Source: Avena insularis (Eukaryota; Streptophyta; Magnoliopsida; Poales; Poaceae). From it: a stretch of DNA of 64,000 bases. A program made the translations under genes and the position numbers. The notes below the pieces were generated by a model. The model was not told the DNA's origin and did no database searches. It was given only the letters and a program-made list of their open reading frames with translations. The stretch covers positions 535,292,682 through 535,356,681 of the forward strand of contig CM042684.1 in the NCBI GenBank assembly GCA_023614405.1, given 5' to 3'. Below are positions 1 to 11,880 of this stretch, piece by piece (position 1 is the stretch's first letter; every line of letters begins with the position of its first letter).

Positions 1-3000
1 TCCCCGGGTCACCGGGCTTGACTCCTGCAAAGGATGGGCCCGGACCTTCTTCTACATTCGGAACGAAGGCACCGAAGACTTGATCCGGTTGCTGCCCTAC
101 GCTCCAGGTCCCCCTGACACGGATTTCTGGGAGGAGGTTGCCAAGAAACCTACAGCTCTAGACAACCAAGTGAACAAAAGGTTTGCGGAGCTGAAGAAGC
201 TCAGATTGCGCAACGAGGATGCCATGATCACATTCGTGCGCAACCGAATCTCTCCCGTTCAGCGGCGCACTCACAAGTTGTGCCATATGAGCTTCAGTCG
301 CGACCCCAACCGAACCTCCTCGTTCGAGTTGAGCAATACGGAGATCATCCGCCGTGTCAAGGCTCTTTTCACCACCCATAAGGACTTCTCCACCGAATGG
401 ACGTGGGGAATCGAGCATTACTGCCATGACAGGCTCCCTCCCGCGGTAAGCTTCGCGGGGTAAACTTATTTCGGATCAATTTCATGTCGGTTCTTATCAT
501 ATTTTTGACTTTGTTCCTTGTGCTTTTTTCTAAGTTGTTTCTCCAGCAAACCCTCGAGGATGGCCCGGATCCGACCCTTAAGTGGGCCCCGGACCGAGAA
601 ATCCCGAATGAGGAGGAGCTAGACCAGGAGATGTTCCTCCCCACACCCGATGCCACCAGACGACCCAGCGGTAAATTCTCTTCTCTTAGAGATTGGCCCG
701 ACGATGAGGATGACTCGGATATCGATGTGATTGAACCCGTTGAGGCTGTCCCTCTTTCTTGTGCCTTCCCGACATCAGCTAACCCCGGTGGGCACATCCA
801 CGAGGATTCTCCACTTGCCACGGGCGAGCCTGTTCCGGTGGCGTCAAAGAAGAAGCACGGATCCGCGTCGACTTCTTCTTCCGAACCTTCTCAGCCTTCC
901 AAAAGGCAAAAGAAGGTCGGAGACAAGACTGCCTCCAAACGGGCAGGCAAAGCCCCGGCACGGAGGGCCCGGAAACCTAAGGAGGCCGAGACCTCGGATG
1001 CGTAAGTTCTCTTTCACTGCGTAACACACTTCTCCCTGCATCAGGGTAATTTCACTCCTGACATTATTTTCTCTTGCAGGGCTCCTGTGGAGGTCCCTCA
1101 GAGCGGATTGAGCATCTCCTCTCCTCTTCGGTCCAGTCCTTCCCCTCCCGGTGACGACGAGTCACGCCCGCTGAGCCCTATTCCGGAGGGCTCTGCGGCC
1201 GCTCCGGGTTCCGAAGTACCTCCTTCAGAGGGAGGCGACCTCAGATCGGGAGGGGTCGGATCGGCCGAGGCAACAACGTCCGGCACTTCGGCATTGCCGC
1301 AACCAGCAACTACCAAGTCTACCGCAACTCCAGCACCAGCAGCAGCTCCAGCACCAGCCACCGAACCAGCGCCTGCCCCGGCTCCGAAGAAACCAACAGC
1401 AGCTCCGGCACCGGCCACCAAAGCTCCCGTGCCAAGTTCATCTGCCTCGTCCGAGTCATCCCAAGCTCGGCGAGGAACCACTCCAGCGGCTTCCAAGGGC
1501 AAATCCACTGTGGTCACATCCTCCCAGCAAGCCAAAGGCAAGTCCACCTCCGTCGAGGCTGGGCAGCGAACCTTGTCATCGATGCTTCCAAAGAAGTCAC
1601 CAGTAGTGACGGATCCTCCTGCCAAGCCAGCCGATTCATAGCAAATGGTTCTTCACACTAGCCTAGCTCTTGCCCTGATTGAAAGGAAAGAAGCTCACTC
1701 AAAGGGCTTGGTGGCACCTCACATGCCCACTAGCGAACGGTACCCTCCGAGCCTCATCGAGTTCGTCATGAACTGGAATAAGGCGGAGTTCGTCTACAAC
1801 GACGATCTCCCGGAAAAGTTCGGCCCAGCTGAATTTTCCGCTCAGATGAATACCGCCGCCAAGTCCATTAACCTCGCTGGGCGTATGATGGAGGTATGCC
1901 ATTTCTTCTTTACATGTTGTAGATAATAACCATTAGTCCCCGAGCCTCCGGCGGAGTCACTTGTTACTCGGCCGGATGCTCCTTAGAAGATTAATGTAAC
2001 TGCATGTAAACTTCAACTATGCACACACCTAGAGCCGGGTTAAGTTCCGCTTGGCCCGGATCTTGTACACTTCGAATATGCACACACCTAGAGCCGGGTT
2101 AAGTTCCGCTTGGCCCGGATCTTGTACACTTCGAATATGCACACACCTAGAGTCGGGTTAAGTTCCGCTTGGCCTGGATCTTGTACACTTCGAATATGCA
2201 CACACCTAGAGCCGGGTTAAGTTCCGCTTGGCCCGGATCTTGTACCCTTCGAATATGCCCTGAACTAATTTTACACGCCTGTGCCTCTCTCAGGTAACCA
2301 CCAATCGTCGGAGCGCCGAGTTTCAGCGCCTCCTTGATACCCACAAGATCTTGCGCGCAAAACATGTTGCACTTGGCGCGGAGCATGAAAATAGGGGTAA
2401 TTTCCTCTCTTAACACCTCACCGTTTCGTTTGTTTCTGCCGGACTAACCTCCTTATTCGGTTTTTTGCAGCTGGGGTGGAGGCTGAAAACAAGATTATGC
2501 GGAAGAACTTGGAGGAAATCCGAGGTGTGTCCTCTTTCGTCCAACGTCGTTGTATTTTCCATTCTTTATTCTCCTTGGCTCGGCAAACATTCACTCCTCG
2601 GCTTTGCCGGGTCAACACACTATTTCAGCATCGCTTGAGGATAGTGTGCCCATGCCTGATATGATGCTGCATTTTCTCGAACAAGCAGGACAGCATCAAG
2701 CCGAGCTGAAGAAGAAGAACAATGAGCTCGCCCTCCTCCAGACCAAGGACAATGAAATAGCTAAACTCAAGGCCAAGATGGAGAAGATGAAGGCTCAGCA
2801 CAGAACCGAGCTCCAAAAAGTTGGCCAGAACTTCACCGAAGAACGTGAGCGCTTTACCCTCCAGATCTCCAAGGACCAGGACATGCTTAAGGAATCCGAG
2901 GTCCAACTTGGGTCGGCGCTCGCCGAGCTTGAACAACTTCGCCAGAGATGCGACAGTTGTATCAAGGAGTTGACCCGGATCCATCGCCATATCTCACGTA

Positions 3001-3703
3001 AGTTTCTTCTCCTTATCCGACATAGTTTTTCCGGGTTAGCTCAAATGCCTTTGCTTCAGCATCTTCCCTTTCCTTATTTTCAGATAACTTTCCGGAGGGG
3101 ACTGCTATCGCCAGTGCTGCTGTTGCCAAATTCCGCCAAGAGAGGGGTACTCCCATCGCTCCTGATGGTGAGAGCATCCCTTTAGATATGGAGGACCTAT
3201 TGGTCAGCGTGTCAGCTCGGGTGGAAACTATTAAGAACTATGGAAAAGATCTCCTCGACGTTGTGGTCCGGATCTTCAACACATTTTGGCCAAGCGAGGA
3301 CGCTCCAGAAAGGATCACGCTCCTTACCGAAAAACTGATGGAGATTGAGACTCAACTTGACCTCTGGAGGGAATCCGTCGGGCGTGCCGCAGCAGATACC
3401 CTTCTCCATCATATCCTTTCATGGTACGAGAAAATCGATCTGAGCCTCCTCACCCGTCGGCGCACCGGATCCAAATGGACCGATGATCCGGAGTGGGTAG
3501 CTCGGCGCCAGGCTTGTGCCTATAGCCTCATCGAATATTCTCCAGTCCATGACTGGGTGGAGGGGCCAAGCTTTCTGGAATCCGGCAAGGAGGAGCAGAT
3601 GGAGAACGTGGAGGATGGGTCGGGCGATGATGGAGAAGATGCTGCTTCAGATATTGAAGACAGTGATGATGACGCCGAACTTCCTCCTCCGGCCGCTCCT
3701 TAG
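1..3703 (+). pseudogene. Gypsy accessory gene, Transposase_28-like, 7 exons, one in-frame stop
   Basis: The gene is cut by the left edge of the window. Exons by GT-AG sites and reading frame: 2-445, 547-1001, 1080-1893, 2294-2396, 2471-2524, 2629-2997, 3084-3703. Every junction keeps phase. Exon 1 has the tail of a domain resembling the 'putative gypsy type transposon' family (KGWARTFFYIRNEG). Exons 2-3 are acidic, then Lys-rich, then a long Pro/Ala low-complexity stretch. Exons 4-6 encode a charged coiled coil rich in Lys, Glu and Gln. The last exon ends in an acidic tail (SDDDAELPPPAAP). Function is unknown; such genes lie antisense to pol in some grass Gypsy elements, and here pol is on the opposite strand just downstream. 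The only lesion seen is TAG at 1639-1641 within exon 3; the frame continues after it. It could be a true nonsense mutation or sit at an unrecognised splice site. Confidence 0.6.
2020..2255 (+). repeat. 59-bp tandem repeat, 4 copies, in an intron
   Basis: Four head-to-tail copies start at 2020, 2079, 2138 and 2197. Each begins TGCACACACCTAGAG and contains CTTGGCCCGGATCTTG. Copies are nearly identical (a few substitutions), so the expansion is recent relative to the rest of the element. It lies wholly in the intron 1894-2293 of the accessory gene. Confidence 0.9.
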
Positions 3704-4312
3704 TTGAAAAAACTTGAAAATTTATCAGATCCCCGGTATGCCGGGTGCAATTGTATGCTGAATACATAATATTTTGCTACTATGCTTGTATGCCGGATTA
3801 ACTTGGGCGTAGTCCCCAAGTTTCATTTTCTTGTTCGTCCAATTCTCTGGCTCGATCCGTGTCTACCTTGATTCGGTTTTACGACTTCCGAACCCGAGCC
3901 TCAAGAATCGTTTTAACAATACTGAGAAACTTTGAGGCTTGGCTCAACATAATTCAACATAATAGCTTGAAAGTAAATACGGGGTTAGTCCGAAAAAACA
4001 AACGTTAGCTGGAATAGGATCGTTTCCTTAGTAGTTTTTCATGTGCTACGCAATTCCAAACTTGTTCCCTTGCTCGCCATGAAGCCAATTCTTGTTGGAC
4101 AGCAAGTCGAAGGGTTGGGTTTTTGGTGCTCACACATTACTAATCTGGGTTAAGCGAAACGAGTCATTCTAGCTAACGCATAAAAAGTAACAACAATCAT
4201 TTATTAAGGCAGTCCCCGAGTTACTGCTCGAGGCTCCGCTATTTCATTGATAAGCTCATTGCCGACATACATACCGACATATGAGGATGACTCGGGTACA
4301 TACACTCTTTAG
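3704..4312. other. Spacer between convergent accessory gene and pol; no gene seen
   Basis: About 600 bases separate the end of the plus-strand accessory gene from the end of the minus-strand pol gene. No ORF of note, no LTR end and no RNA gene is visible. The two genes converge here, so the stretch probably holds both 3' UTRs. Confidence 0.4.
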
Positions 4313-5975
4313 CTAAGTGTAGAAGGGACAAAGTAGTGCTACATTCCACGGTCGCTTGGATTCCTCTCCGGACCTGTCCGCCTTGTTCTTTTCCTGTGGC
4401 TTTGCATCTATAAGATAGTAAGAATCATTGTGCAATGCTTTGCTCACAATAAATGGTCCTTCCCATGGGGGGATAATTTATGCATGCCAGTGGCACGCTA
4501 TACCAACCGGAGCACCAGATCGCCTTCCCGGAAGATTCGGGGGCACACTTTCCGGCTATGATAGCGTCGGAGATTTTGCTGATATATGGCGGATCTGGAC
4601 AGTGCCAGTTCTCTCGCTTCTTCTAGCAGATCAACATCATTTTGCCGGGCTTCTTGCACTTCGGCTTCTGTGTATTGGGTGACCCTAGGCGAATCATGCT
4701 CTATGTCAGCTAGTAATACAGCTTCTGCCCCATATACCAGAAAGAACGGAGTGTAGCCTGTTGATCGATTCGGAGTTGTTCTTAAACTCCACAGTACTGC
4801 TGGTAGTTCTTCTATCCATCACCCCGCTGATCTTTGCAGCGGCTCAATGAGCCGGGATTTTATCCCGGATAATACTAATCCGTTGGATCTTTCCACTTGT
4901 CCGTTTGATGCGGGGTGGGCTACCGAGGCTACGTCGAGTCGGATTTTCTTATCTCGGCAGAATCGTGCAAATGCTCCTTCAGCAAAGTTGGTGCCGTTAT
5001 AAGTTATGATACTGTGAGGATAACCGTATCTCAAGATGATGTCTTTGAGAAATGTTACGGCCGTAGCCCCATCACATTTTCTTATAGGATTCACTTCGAT
5101 CCATTTTGTAAACTTGTCCACCATGACCAGAATGTGTGTCATGTTTCCTCTTGCTGGTTTGAACGGGCCAACCATATCCAAGCACCACACAGCAAATGGC
5201 CATGTAATTGGTATGGTTTTAAGTTCCGACATAGCATATGTGTCTTGGTGGCGTACCTTTGACAACCATTGCATTTTTTCACCAGATCTTCTGCTTGCTC
5301 CAAGGCACTTAGCCAGTAGAATCCATGCCGGAACGCCTTTGCCACTAAAGCCCGGGATGAGGCGTGATGCCCGCATTCTCCTTGGTGTATATCTCGGAGG
5401 ATGTCAAGTCCTTCTTCCGGATCAACACATCGCTGGAGGACATTGGTTACACTCTGTTTGTACAGCTCGGAATTGATGATTGTGTAAGCTTTGGCTCTCC
5501 TCTGAGTTTGCCTGGCTAGCACTTCCTCAGTGGGTAACGTTCCATCCTTCAAGAACTGGTATATAGGCAGTGCCCAAGCTGGTACTGCTCGCGCAGGGAA
5601 CATCTCCTCATCAATTTCCATCCGATCCACCGGCATAACTTCAGCCGGATCACGCTGAACAGTTCCCGGGTCTAGCGAGGTAGTCCCCGGGTTTGCCGAG
5701 GTAGTCCCCGGGTTCGGCGAGGTAGTCCCCGGGTTCGGCGCACTACCTCCCATGTCAATGTCCATGGGTTCAGCTCCGGATTCCGTGTTTTCCGGGACAT
5801 AGATTGAATCGGTTCCTGGGGACGGCCTGATAGATGGTTTTCTGAGGTGCTCCAATGCAACACCCGGTGGAATTGCCTGTCGGGTCGATCCGAGCTTCGA
5901 CAGCATGTCGGCAGCTTCGTTTTCCATGCGAGGTACATTCGCATCCCTCAAAGTAACCCGAGATTTTCTGCACAT
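4313..5975 (-). pseudogene. Gypsy integrase region of pol, broken
   Basis: This is the C-terminal part of the pol polyprotein, which inserts retroelement cDNA into the host genome. The upstream frame (5139-5975) carries an HHCC zinc-binding module (HQGECGHHASSRAL then CNGCQRYA). A frameshift moves reading to 4819-5376, the core domain: first Asp in WCLDMVGPF, Glu in GQVERSNGL. The second catalytic Asp is replaced by Tyr (IITYNGTNF instead of the usual TDNGTNF), so the enzyme would be dead even if the frame were intact. Reading shifts again below 4819; the typical C-terminal motif (PWEGPFIVSKALHND) can be followed to a stop at 4313-4315. An alternative label is 'integrase remnant'; identity is secure. 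Confidence 0.85.
5660..5742 (-). repeat. 18-bp tandem repeat encoding PGTTS-type units
   Basis: Four units of about 18 bp containing GAGGTAGTCCCCGGG lie in frame within the pol linker between RNase H and integrase. On the minus strand they encode repeats of the type NPGTTS, with drift to LDPGTV in the last. Period divisible by three keeps the frame open. Confidence 0.8.
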
Positions 5976-6294
5976 GAAATCTGTATAGTGCCATGTTTGG
6001 ATCCAGGGCGTCCCACACTCCGGACACTTGCTGTATTACTAGATCCGAGTCGCTGAAGCAGATTATCCGACGTATGCCAAGCTCCTTTGCCACTTTGAGA
6101 CCATGCACAAGAGCCTCGTACTCAGCGACATTGTTTGATGCCGTGAAATGGATCTGCAATACGTACTTGAGCTGATCCTTCTTTGGCGAGGTAAGCACAA
6201 CCCCGGCACCTAACCCGGTTTTGGTTTTCGATCTGTCAAAGTGCATCCTCCAGTAGTTCGGATCCGGTGGCGGTGGTTCGTATTGTACCTCGGC
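5945..6294 (-). pseudogene. Gypsy RNase H domain of pol
   Basis: This domain degrades the RNA strand during reverse transcription. Seen on the minus strand: MHFDRSKTKTGLGAG, then AEYEALVHGLKVAKELG and FSDSDLVIQQVSG, matching the plant Gypsy RNase H (rve-associated RT_RNaseH / RVT_3 type) with Asp, Glu, Asp catalytic positions. The usual Gly after the first Asp (FDGS) is Arg here. Frame is continuous with the RT upstream except for a TAG at 6295-6297. A frameshift near 5945 joins to the linker and integrase frame. Confidence 0.8.
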
Positions 6295-7698
6295 CTAATC
6301 CACGAAAAAGTCCGCCACAGCCTGGGACTTGATCGCTTCTCTCCTATCATACTGGGGCGCGTATGGTGCTAGCTCAATTGCCCATTTCGCAATTCTTCCA
6401 TTCGCATCTTTGTTACCCATTATCTCGGATATGGGGGCTTCGCATATCACCTTGATGGGATGCTCCTGGAAGTAGTGCTTTAACTTCTTTGCCGCCATAT
6501 AAACTCCGTATGCCACCTTTCGAAAATGCGGGTAGTTCTGTTTTGAAGCAGACAATGCCTCACTCAAGTAATACACTGGCCTCTGCACCGACTTACCCTC
6601 TTCATCTCGCTCCACTACAATCACTGCACTTACAACTCGGTTGGTTGCGGCTATGTAGAGCAACATTGGATCCTTTGACAGTGGAGAAGCTAACACTGGT
6701 GCAGTGGCCAACATCTTTTTCAAGTGGGCAAAAGCTTCATCAGCCTGCGGCGTCCAAACGAATTTATCTGATTTTTTCATGAGTTGGTAGAGAGGCAGTG
6801 CCTTTTCCCCTAACCGACATACAAACCGACTCAACGATGCCAGGCATCTAGTGAACTTCTGGACGTCGTTGAGACACTTCGGCAGCTCCATTCGCTCAAT
6901 GGCTCGGATCTTAGTTGGATTAACCTCGATACCTCGGCTGGAGACGAGGAATCCGAGTAATTTTCCAGCCGGGATGCCGAAGGTGCATTTCTCCGGGTTA
7001 AGCTTCATCCGGAATCTCCTCAAGTTCGCGAATGTTTGCCTTATGTCGTCAAGGAGCGTTGCGCTTTCCTTGGTCTTGATAACCACATCATCCATGTAGA
7101 CTTGTACGTTTTGACCTATTTGATCGTGCAAACATTTTTGCATACATCTTTGGTACGTTGCTCCTACGTTTCGTAAACCAAACGGCATAGTGCGATAGCA
7201 ATAAGCCTCGTACGGGGTAATAAAGGCAGTTTTTATTTGATCATCCGGCTTCAGAGGTATCTGGTGGAAACCAGAATAAGCGTCAATGAATGACAACAGC
7301 TCACACCCCGCGGTAGAGTCAATGACCTGATCTATCCTCGGCAGCGGAAATGGATCTTTTGGACACGCCTTGTTCAGGTTCGTGTAATCGATACACATAC
7401 GCCAAACCACTGCCACGTTCGGATCATCCTTCTTCTTTTCTACTAGCACCGGATTAGAGAGCCAATCCGGATACAGCACTTCCATGATAAATCCTGCTGC
7501 TAGCAACCGAGCTATCTCGTCACCAATGACCTTTCTCCTATCCTCGGCGAAACGTCGGAGAGGCTGCTTTACCGGCCTTGCTCCGGGTCTTACATTCAAA
7601 GAGTGCTCGGCCAACTTCCTCGGAACACCTTGCAAGTCCTGTGTGGACCAAGCAAAAATATCCCGATTCTCACAGAGGAAGTTGACGAGCTCGCTTTC
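6295..7698 (-). pseudogene. Gypsy reverse transcriptase (pol)
   Basis: Reverse transcriptase converts element RNA to cDNA. The minus-strand frame contains the hallmark blocks in order: SNPVLVEKKK, WRMCIDYTNLNKACPKD, FIDAYSGFHQIPL, TMPFGLRNVGATYQRC, then the catalytic VYMDDVVIKT, followed by the thumb/connection region and an RNase H-like tether. About 450 residues are open, so this is the best kept part of the element. It is bounded by two nonsense codons: TAG at 7699-7701, which separates it from gag-protease in the same frame, and TAG at 6295-6297 (in GATTAGGCC), where related elements carry Trp. The second fits a G-to-A change, as expected from cytosine deamination. Confidence 0.92.
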
Positions 7699-9528
7699 CT
7701 ATTTGTCAGTTAACCCGGCCCCAATTGTCACGTTACGCTCCGGAAACATGTTATCCACTGGAATTTTCTTGGTGTCCTTCGCGGCTTGAAACGAAACACT
7801 TCCATACGGGTTACTTAACGCCGGCATATACTGCTGCGCGGACTGAGCTAAAGCCGCCACCTCTTGAATTTTTCTTTTTTCTTGGGCAATTACGAGTGAC
7901 TCGGCTAGGTTAGACCCGGCTGAAGCGCACTCAATAGAACGTCGGAAATCCCCAGTGATAGTAATTGCTCCATTTGGCCCAGGCAACTTCATCTTCAGAT
8001 AACTAACGTGGCAACTTGCCATGAATTTGCTCAGTGCTGGTCTCCCGAGTAATGCATGATACGTGCTCTCCATGTTTACCACCTCAAACTCCAGATTTTC
8101 AGTTCGGCAGTTATCCCTCGTACCGAATAGCACGTCGACCTGGACTTTGCCTATGGGCTCACAGAATATGCCTGGTACGATCCCATGGAAAGTTGTTCTT
8201 GTAGCTTGGAGCATGTTGTCCGAGATGCCCAATTTGTGCATCGTATCCGCATACATGATGTTAATGCTACTGCCATTGTCGATTAGTACCTTGGAGAACC
8301 TCACATTAATGTTTGGTCCAATGAACGTCGGATCTAACACCAGTGCATATGAGCCCGGACTTGGCATAAGCTTGGGGTGATCTTTGACGCTCCAGGTAAT
8401 TTCCTGGTTCGACCAAGACATGTACCTCGTCACAGCAGGCATAACCGCGTTAACCTCCATATGTCGGTGCTGCAAGCTCTTCCTATCTGTTTCCTCTGTT
8501 GTAAACACACAATAGCTCTGGTGATGTTCCCTGTACTCATTTCTTCCCTCGTTTCCAGAGTACCTCTGATCCGGTGGTTGCTGGTTTTCCACCTGATGCA
8601 CTGCATCCCTTCTTTCGTTGTTGTCATACCTCGGCGGAGGGGGAGGCAACATAAGTTGCTGCGTGTTTGCTCCGGAAAGCAGTTGCTGCCGGGGTAACTC
8701 CTGCCTAGGTTGATCATTCCGGGGTGCCTGAGCATTCTCCGAACCACCTTGTTCTATCTTGCGCATCCACTCACATTGCCTCGTCGTGTGACCCGCCGGG
8801 CTGTTCGAATTTGGCGTGTGAAACTTACACGGCTGGTCCAACATTGACTCATAGGTATACCTCAAACGATCTTTCTTTTCCTGCCATTGCTTCTTCTGCT
8901 CCGGAGTCCACGTCTTCTTGCCATCGTTTCGAGGAGTCCATTGCCCTCCCGTTTTCTGGCGTTGGTTGCTCCCTGCTCCGGGCTGATCTTGATTCACGGC
9001 CGCAACTTGTTGCGAACCATAACGATGGTCCGGTCTATCGTCTCTCCTTTTTCCCCTGTAATCGTTCCTCCAGGATGACCCGGCTCCGTCCCTCGGATAG
9101 TACTCCTCATTTGACTCGTTCGACGTGATCCTAGGTTGAGTCAGATCACCCAAAGCATAAGAATCCGCGATCCGGATCATCTCTGCCAATGTGACTGGCA
9201 TTTTCCTTTGCAATTTCATCCACAACTCGCTGCCATATCTGCACTCTTGTGCGAACCATGCTATAGCATGTGACTCTATGACTCCCTCACACGAGTTTCT
9301 CACGGTACACCACCGGGTCAAGAATTCACGGTCCGTTTCGTTAGATCTCTGCTTGCACATTGCCAGGGTCTGCGGTCTATTCGGTCTCTGATATGTACTT
9401 GAGAAGTTGCTGATAAACATTTCTTCAAAATCTATCCAGCAATTGATGCTTCCGGGTGGCAAATTATTCAGCCAAACCCTAGCTGGACCTTCCAACATTT
9501 GGGGTACATATCGTACAGCCCATCTCAA
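7699..9528 (-). pseudogene. Gypsy gag (C-terminal part) and aspartic protease
   Basis: A 609-codon minus-strand frame. The first third is a Retrotrans_gag-type capsid domain (ARVWLNNLPPGSI, EFLTRWCTVRNSC). A Gln/Arg-rich nucleic-acid-binding middle follows with a Cys/His cluster (CKFHTPNSN...TTRQCEW). Near the C-terminus lies an aspartic protease motif, KVLIDNGSSINIMY, which would process the polyprotein. The frame is the same as the RT frame and is separated only by the TAG at 7699-7701. The true gag start lies upstream; the connection between 9528 and 10029 is broken by stops and frameshifts. Confidence 0.85.
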
Positions 9529-10028
9529 GTTGCCGTGTAATTTTCACCGCTATGCGTAGTTTATCAGCCAATCCTCCGGCTTTGTACCGCCATACGCCTT
9601 CGTGCCTGGGTAATTGGAAATTGCATCGGCGGTTCCTTCATGATCCGGGTCCAAAGCATGCCGGACCAGGAGGACCTTGACATTCGATCTGTTACGACCT
9701 ATACAGGCGATCCAGTTTTAGCCTGGCGTCATCCGGCATCTAATCTCTGCTTCCCAATCACGACCCTATCACGTGATAGTCCGTCTTGCGATCCCGCATT
9801 CATCATCTCCAGTCTCCATCATTGTATCGGTCTTGCTCGTTGTGTTCCTCTCTATTGCATACCTCGGCGGCACTTTGCTCTTGCCTTGGTGCATTCTCTG
9901 GTGACCCTCCTGCCGAAGTTTCATTGTCCGGCATTGCCGTTGGCAGCATTCCCTTGACCGGCCTTGCCTTGGTCGTGGTTACCTCGGCCAGCTTCACCTC
10001 GGCTCACACTTCGTCGATCATCGTTTTT

Positions 10029-10736
10029 TCACACCTCTTTTTCTTTTCCCGCACGCGTTGGGTCGTACGGAATGATCTGCTTGTTCCTTCTGGCCGAGGA
10101 TACCACCTCCTCTCTCCTAGGGCCACCATGAGGCGATGATGCGGCTCCAGCGGATCTCTCCGGGTTACCCATCACCAAATGGACGATCTTTGAAGCTCCA
10201 ACTCTCTCCGGGTTACCTCTCAACAGCTCCTCGTTCTGCCTGTTCGCAATCCGAACTAGCTCGTTAACCCGGTCTTGCTGTCTTTGATGGGCTTCACCTG
10301 TTAGACCCTCTAGCTCGGACGCCGCGGCATCTGCTGCTCTGAGGTTCTTCGCCAGGGTACTATACTTCGGCAACCCCACAGACAGATAGTTTTCCGACCC
10401 TTCTGGTACATCATCACCTTCTCTGTTCATCTCACTTATGAGATTTTTCCCTTTGACCCTTACTGAATCAACCTTGTTTGCCTTCGCGTACTCGCGCAGC
10501 GTCATGTTCAACAACTGCTGAGCCGTTGCTATCTTCTTTGCGCCCTCCAGTATCTTTTGCCGGGTCTCCTCTAGCTCGGCCTGTGCCTGAGCCGGATCTA
10601 CCACTGCTGCCACTGGGTTTGCCAAGCTATCCATAGCTTCCCTCAGCACGTTCTCAGGCCTCTCTAGTGGAGGACCCCTAGCTTTCCTCGGTGCCTTGGG
10701 TGTTACCTCCGGGTCTGGTGCTGGATCCTTGCTCAT
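10029..10736 (-). pseudogene. Gypsy gag N-terminal part
   Basis: Minus-strand frame running from a Met at 10736 (MSKDPAPDPEV) to a stop at 10029. It is rich in Ala, Glu and Arg with helical stretches (AQAELEETRQKILEGAKKIATA). This is the position and composition of the N-terminal gag segment, 340 bases downstream of the primer-binding site. The frame is open further up to 10862, but that part looks like leader. It ends in a basic stretch (DPTRAGKEKEV). The next 500 bases on the way to the capsid domain are broken. Confidence 0.6.
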
Positions 10737-11058
10737 GCACGCGCCAGGCACGGTCATCATCACCTCTGCATGGTCCGGGGAGCGAGCGATACGCGCCCCG
10801 CGAGCCACAGTGAGGGGTGGTTCTCCGGCATCGACGACGCGACGCGGATGAACGCAAGACACGTCACAGCAACGTAGACCTTGTGCGCACCGAGCCTGAC
10901 GAAGACGCCATTGCGCAGAAGGGGGCGCGTGCCGAAGCAGCCAGCATTGTCGCTGATGTACTCCAGCGCTCCAAAGAGCTGAATGAGCTCGGAGACGATG
11001 CGTTCGCCGGTGCCGATGAAGTTTCCCGTCCGGATCTTCACCCCTGTTAGCGCTGCTA

Positions 11059-11076
11059 GCCCCACGGTGGGCGCCA
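11059..11076 (-). other. Gypsy primer-binding site
   Basis: Two bases inside the 5' LTR, the minus strand reads TGGCGCCCACCGTGGG. A TGG start at this distance from the LTR is the expected primer-binding site for a host tRNA 3' end. The tRNA species is not assigned. Confidence 0.7.
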
Positions 11077-11078
11077 AC

Positions 11079-11880
11079 TGTCGTGGTGGTGTCACGGCAG
11101 ATGCCATGGATAGGCTAAAGGTGGGGACTAATATGCGCTAGGGGAATCCAGGGAGGGATAGTAGAGTGATTCTCTACACAGAAGCTTTGTATTGATGTTC
11201 AATCTCCAAGATTACAAGTGCTCCTCGAGCTGTATTGACAAGAGGAGGAAAAAGAAGCTCTCTTACTCTTGCCTACTAACTAGCCCAAGAACCCTAGATC
11301 CACTAGTATTCTCCTTGCTCTGTATCTGAAAGACCAACCCCTTACTGTAACCCCAACCCCCCTTATATAGAGGTGGTTCGGTCCTGGCCTAGGGCATACG
11401 TGGAGGCATATTCCTAAGAATATGCCCCTCCCAAAGTAGTAACCCAACAGGGGTGCTTTTCCCCCGCGTCACACTTGCTTTAGCGACGTAGCCTCTGCGG
11501 CGCCCGTGTAAGCCGACGTGAGCGTCGTCACCCTTGTCGGCCACGATCCGGTGGTCCTGCCCTTGCTTTATTCGCTCATCCAGTGTGCACCGGGCCTTCT
11601 TTTTGACCAGAGAGATTCCTTCCTTCTCCTAGAAGCCAAACGAGGATCCGGATCACAGTTGATCCGGCCACACCTGTTCCTGCATATAAGCTAGACAAGT
11701 ATCTCCGACTTACTCCTTGAGTCGGACGAGACAATGTTAGGCGACCCCCTGGTCTGGGTTACTCCGTGATCCGGCCTGCCTTGAGGTGACTCGGCCAGCA
11801 TCCGCTTTGACCTTGCCGAACCTCAGCTAACTCGGCCCTTATACCCCGGAGTGACCCTACCCGGGGTTATCCCCCCAACA
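11079..11880 (-). repeat. 5' LTR of the minus-strand Gypsy element (802 bp)
   Basis: On the minus strand the LTR begins TGTTGGGGGGATAACC at 11880 and ends CCACCACGACA at 11079, giving canonical TGT...ACA ends. The primer-binding site follows directly. A TATA box is at 11363-11369. The partner 3' LTR is outside the window to the left, so the target-site duplication cannot be checked; the base run just outside is AATAG. Confidence 0.85.
11363..11369 (-). promoter_or_regulatory. TATA box of the Gypsy LTR
   Basis: The minus strand reads CTATATAAGG inside the LTR, about 290 bases before its end. This is the expected place for the element's RNA polymerase II promoter. Confidence 0.55.

Noticed and set aside
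4428..4682. Plus-strand ORFs over the Gypsy pol region (4428-9957)
   Set aside because: Antisense shadows of gag-pol; the minus strand carries the domains.
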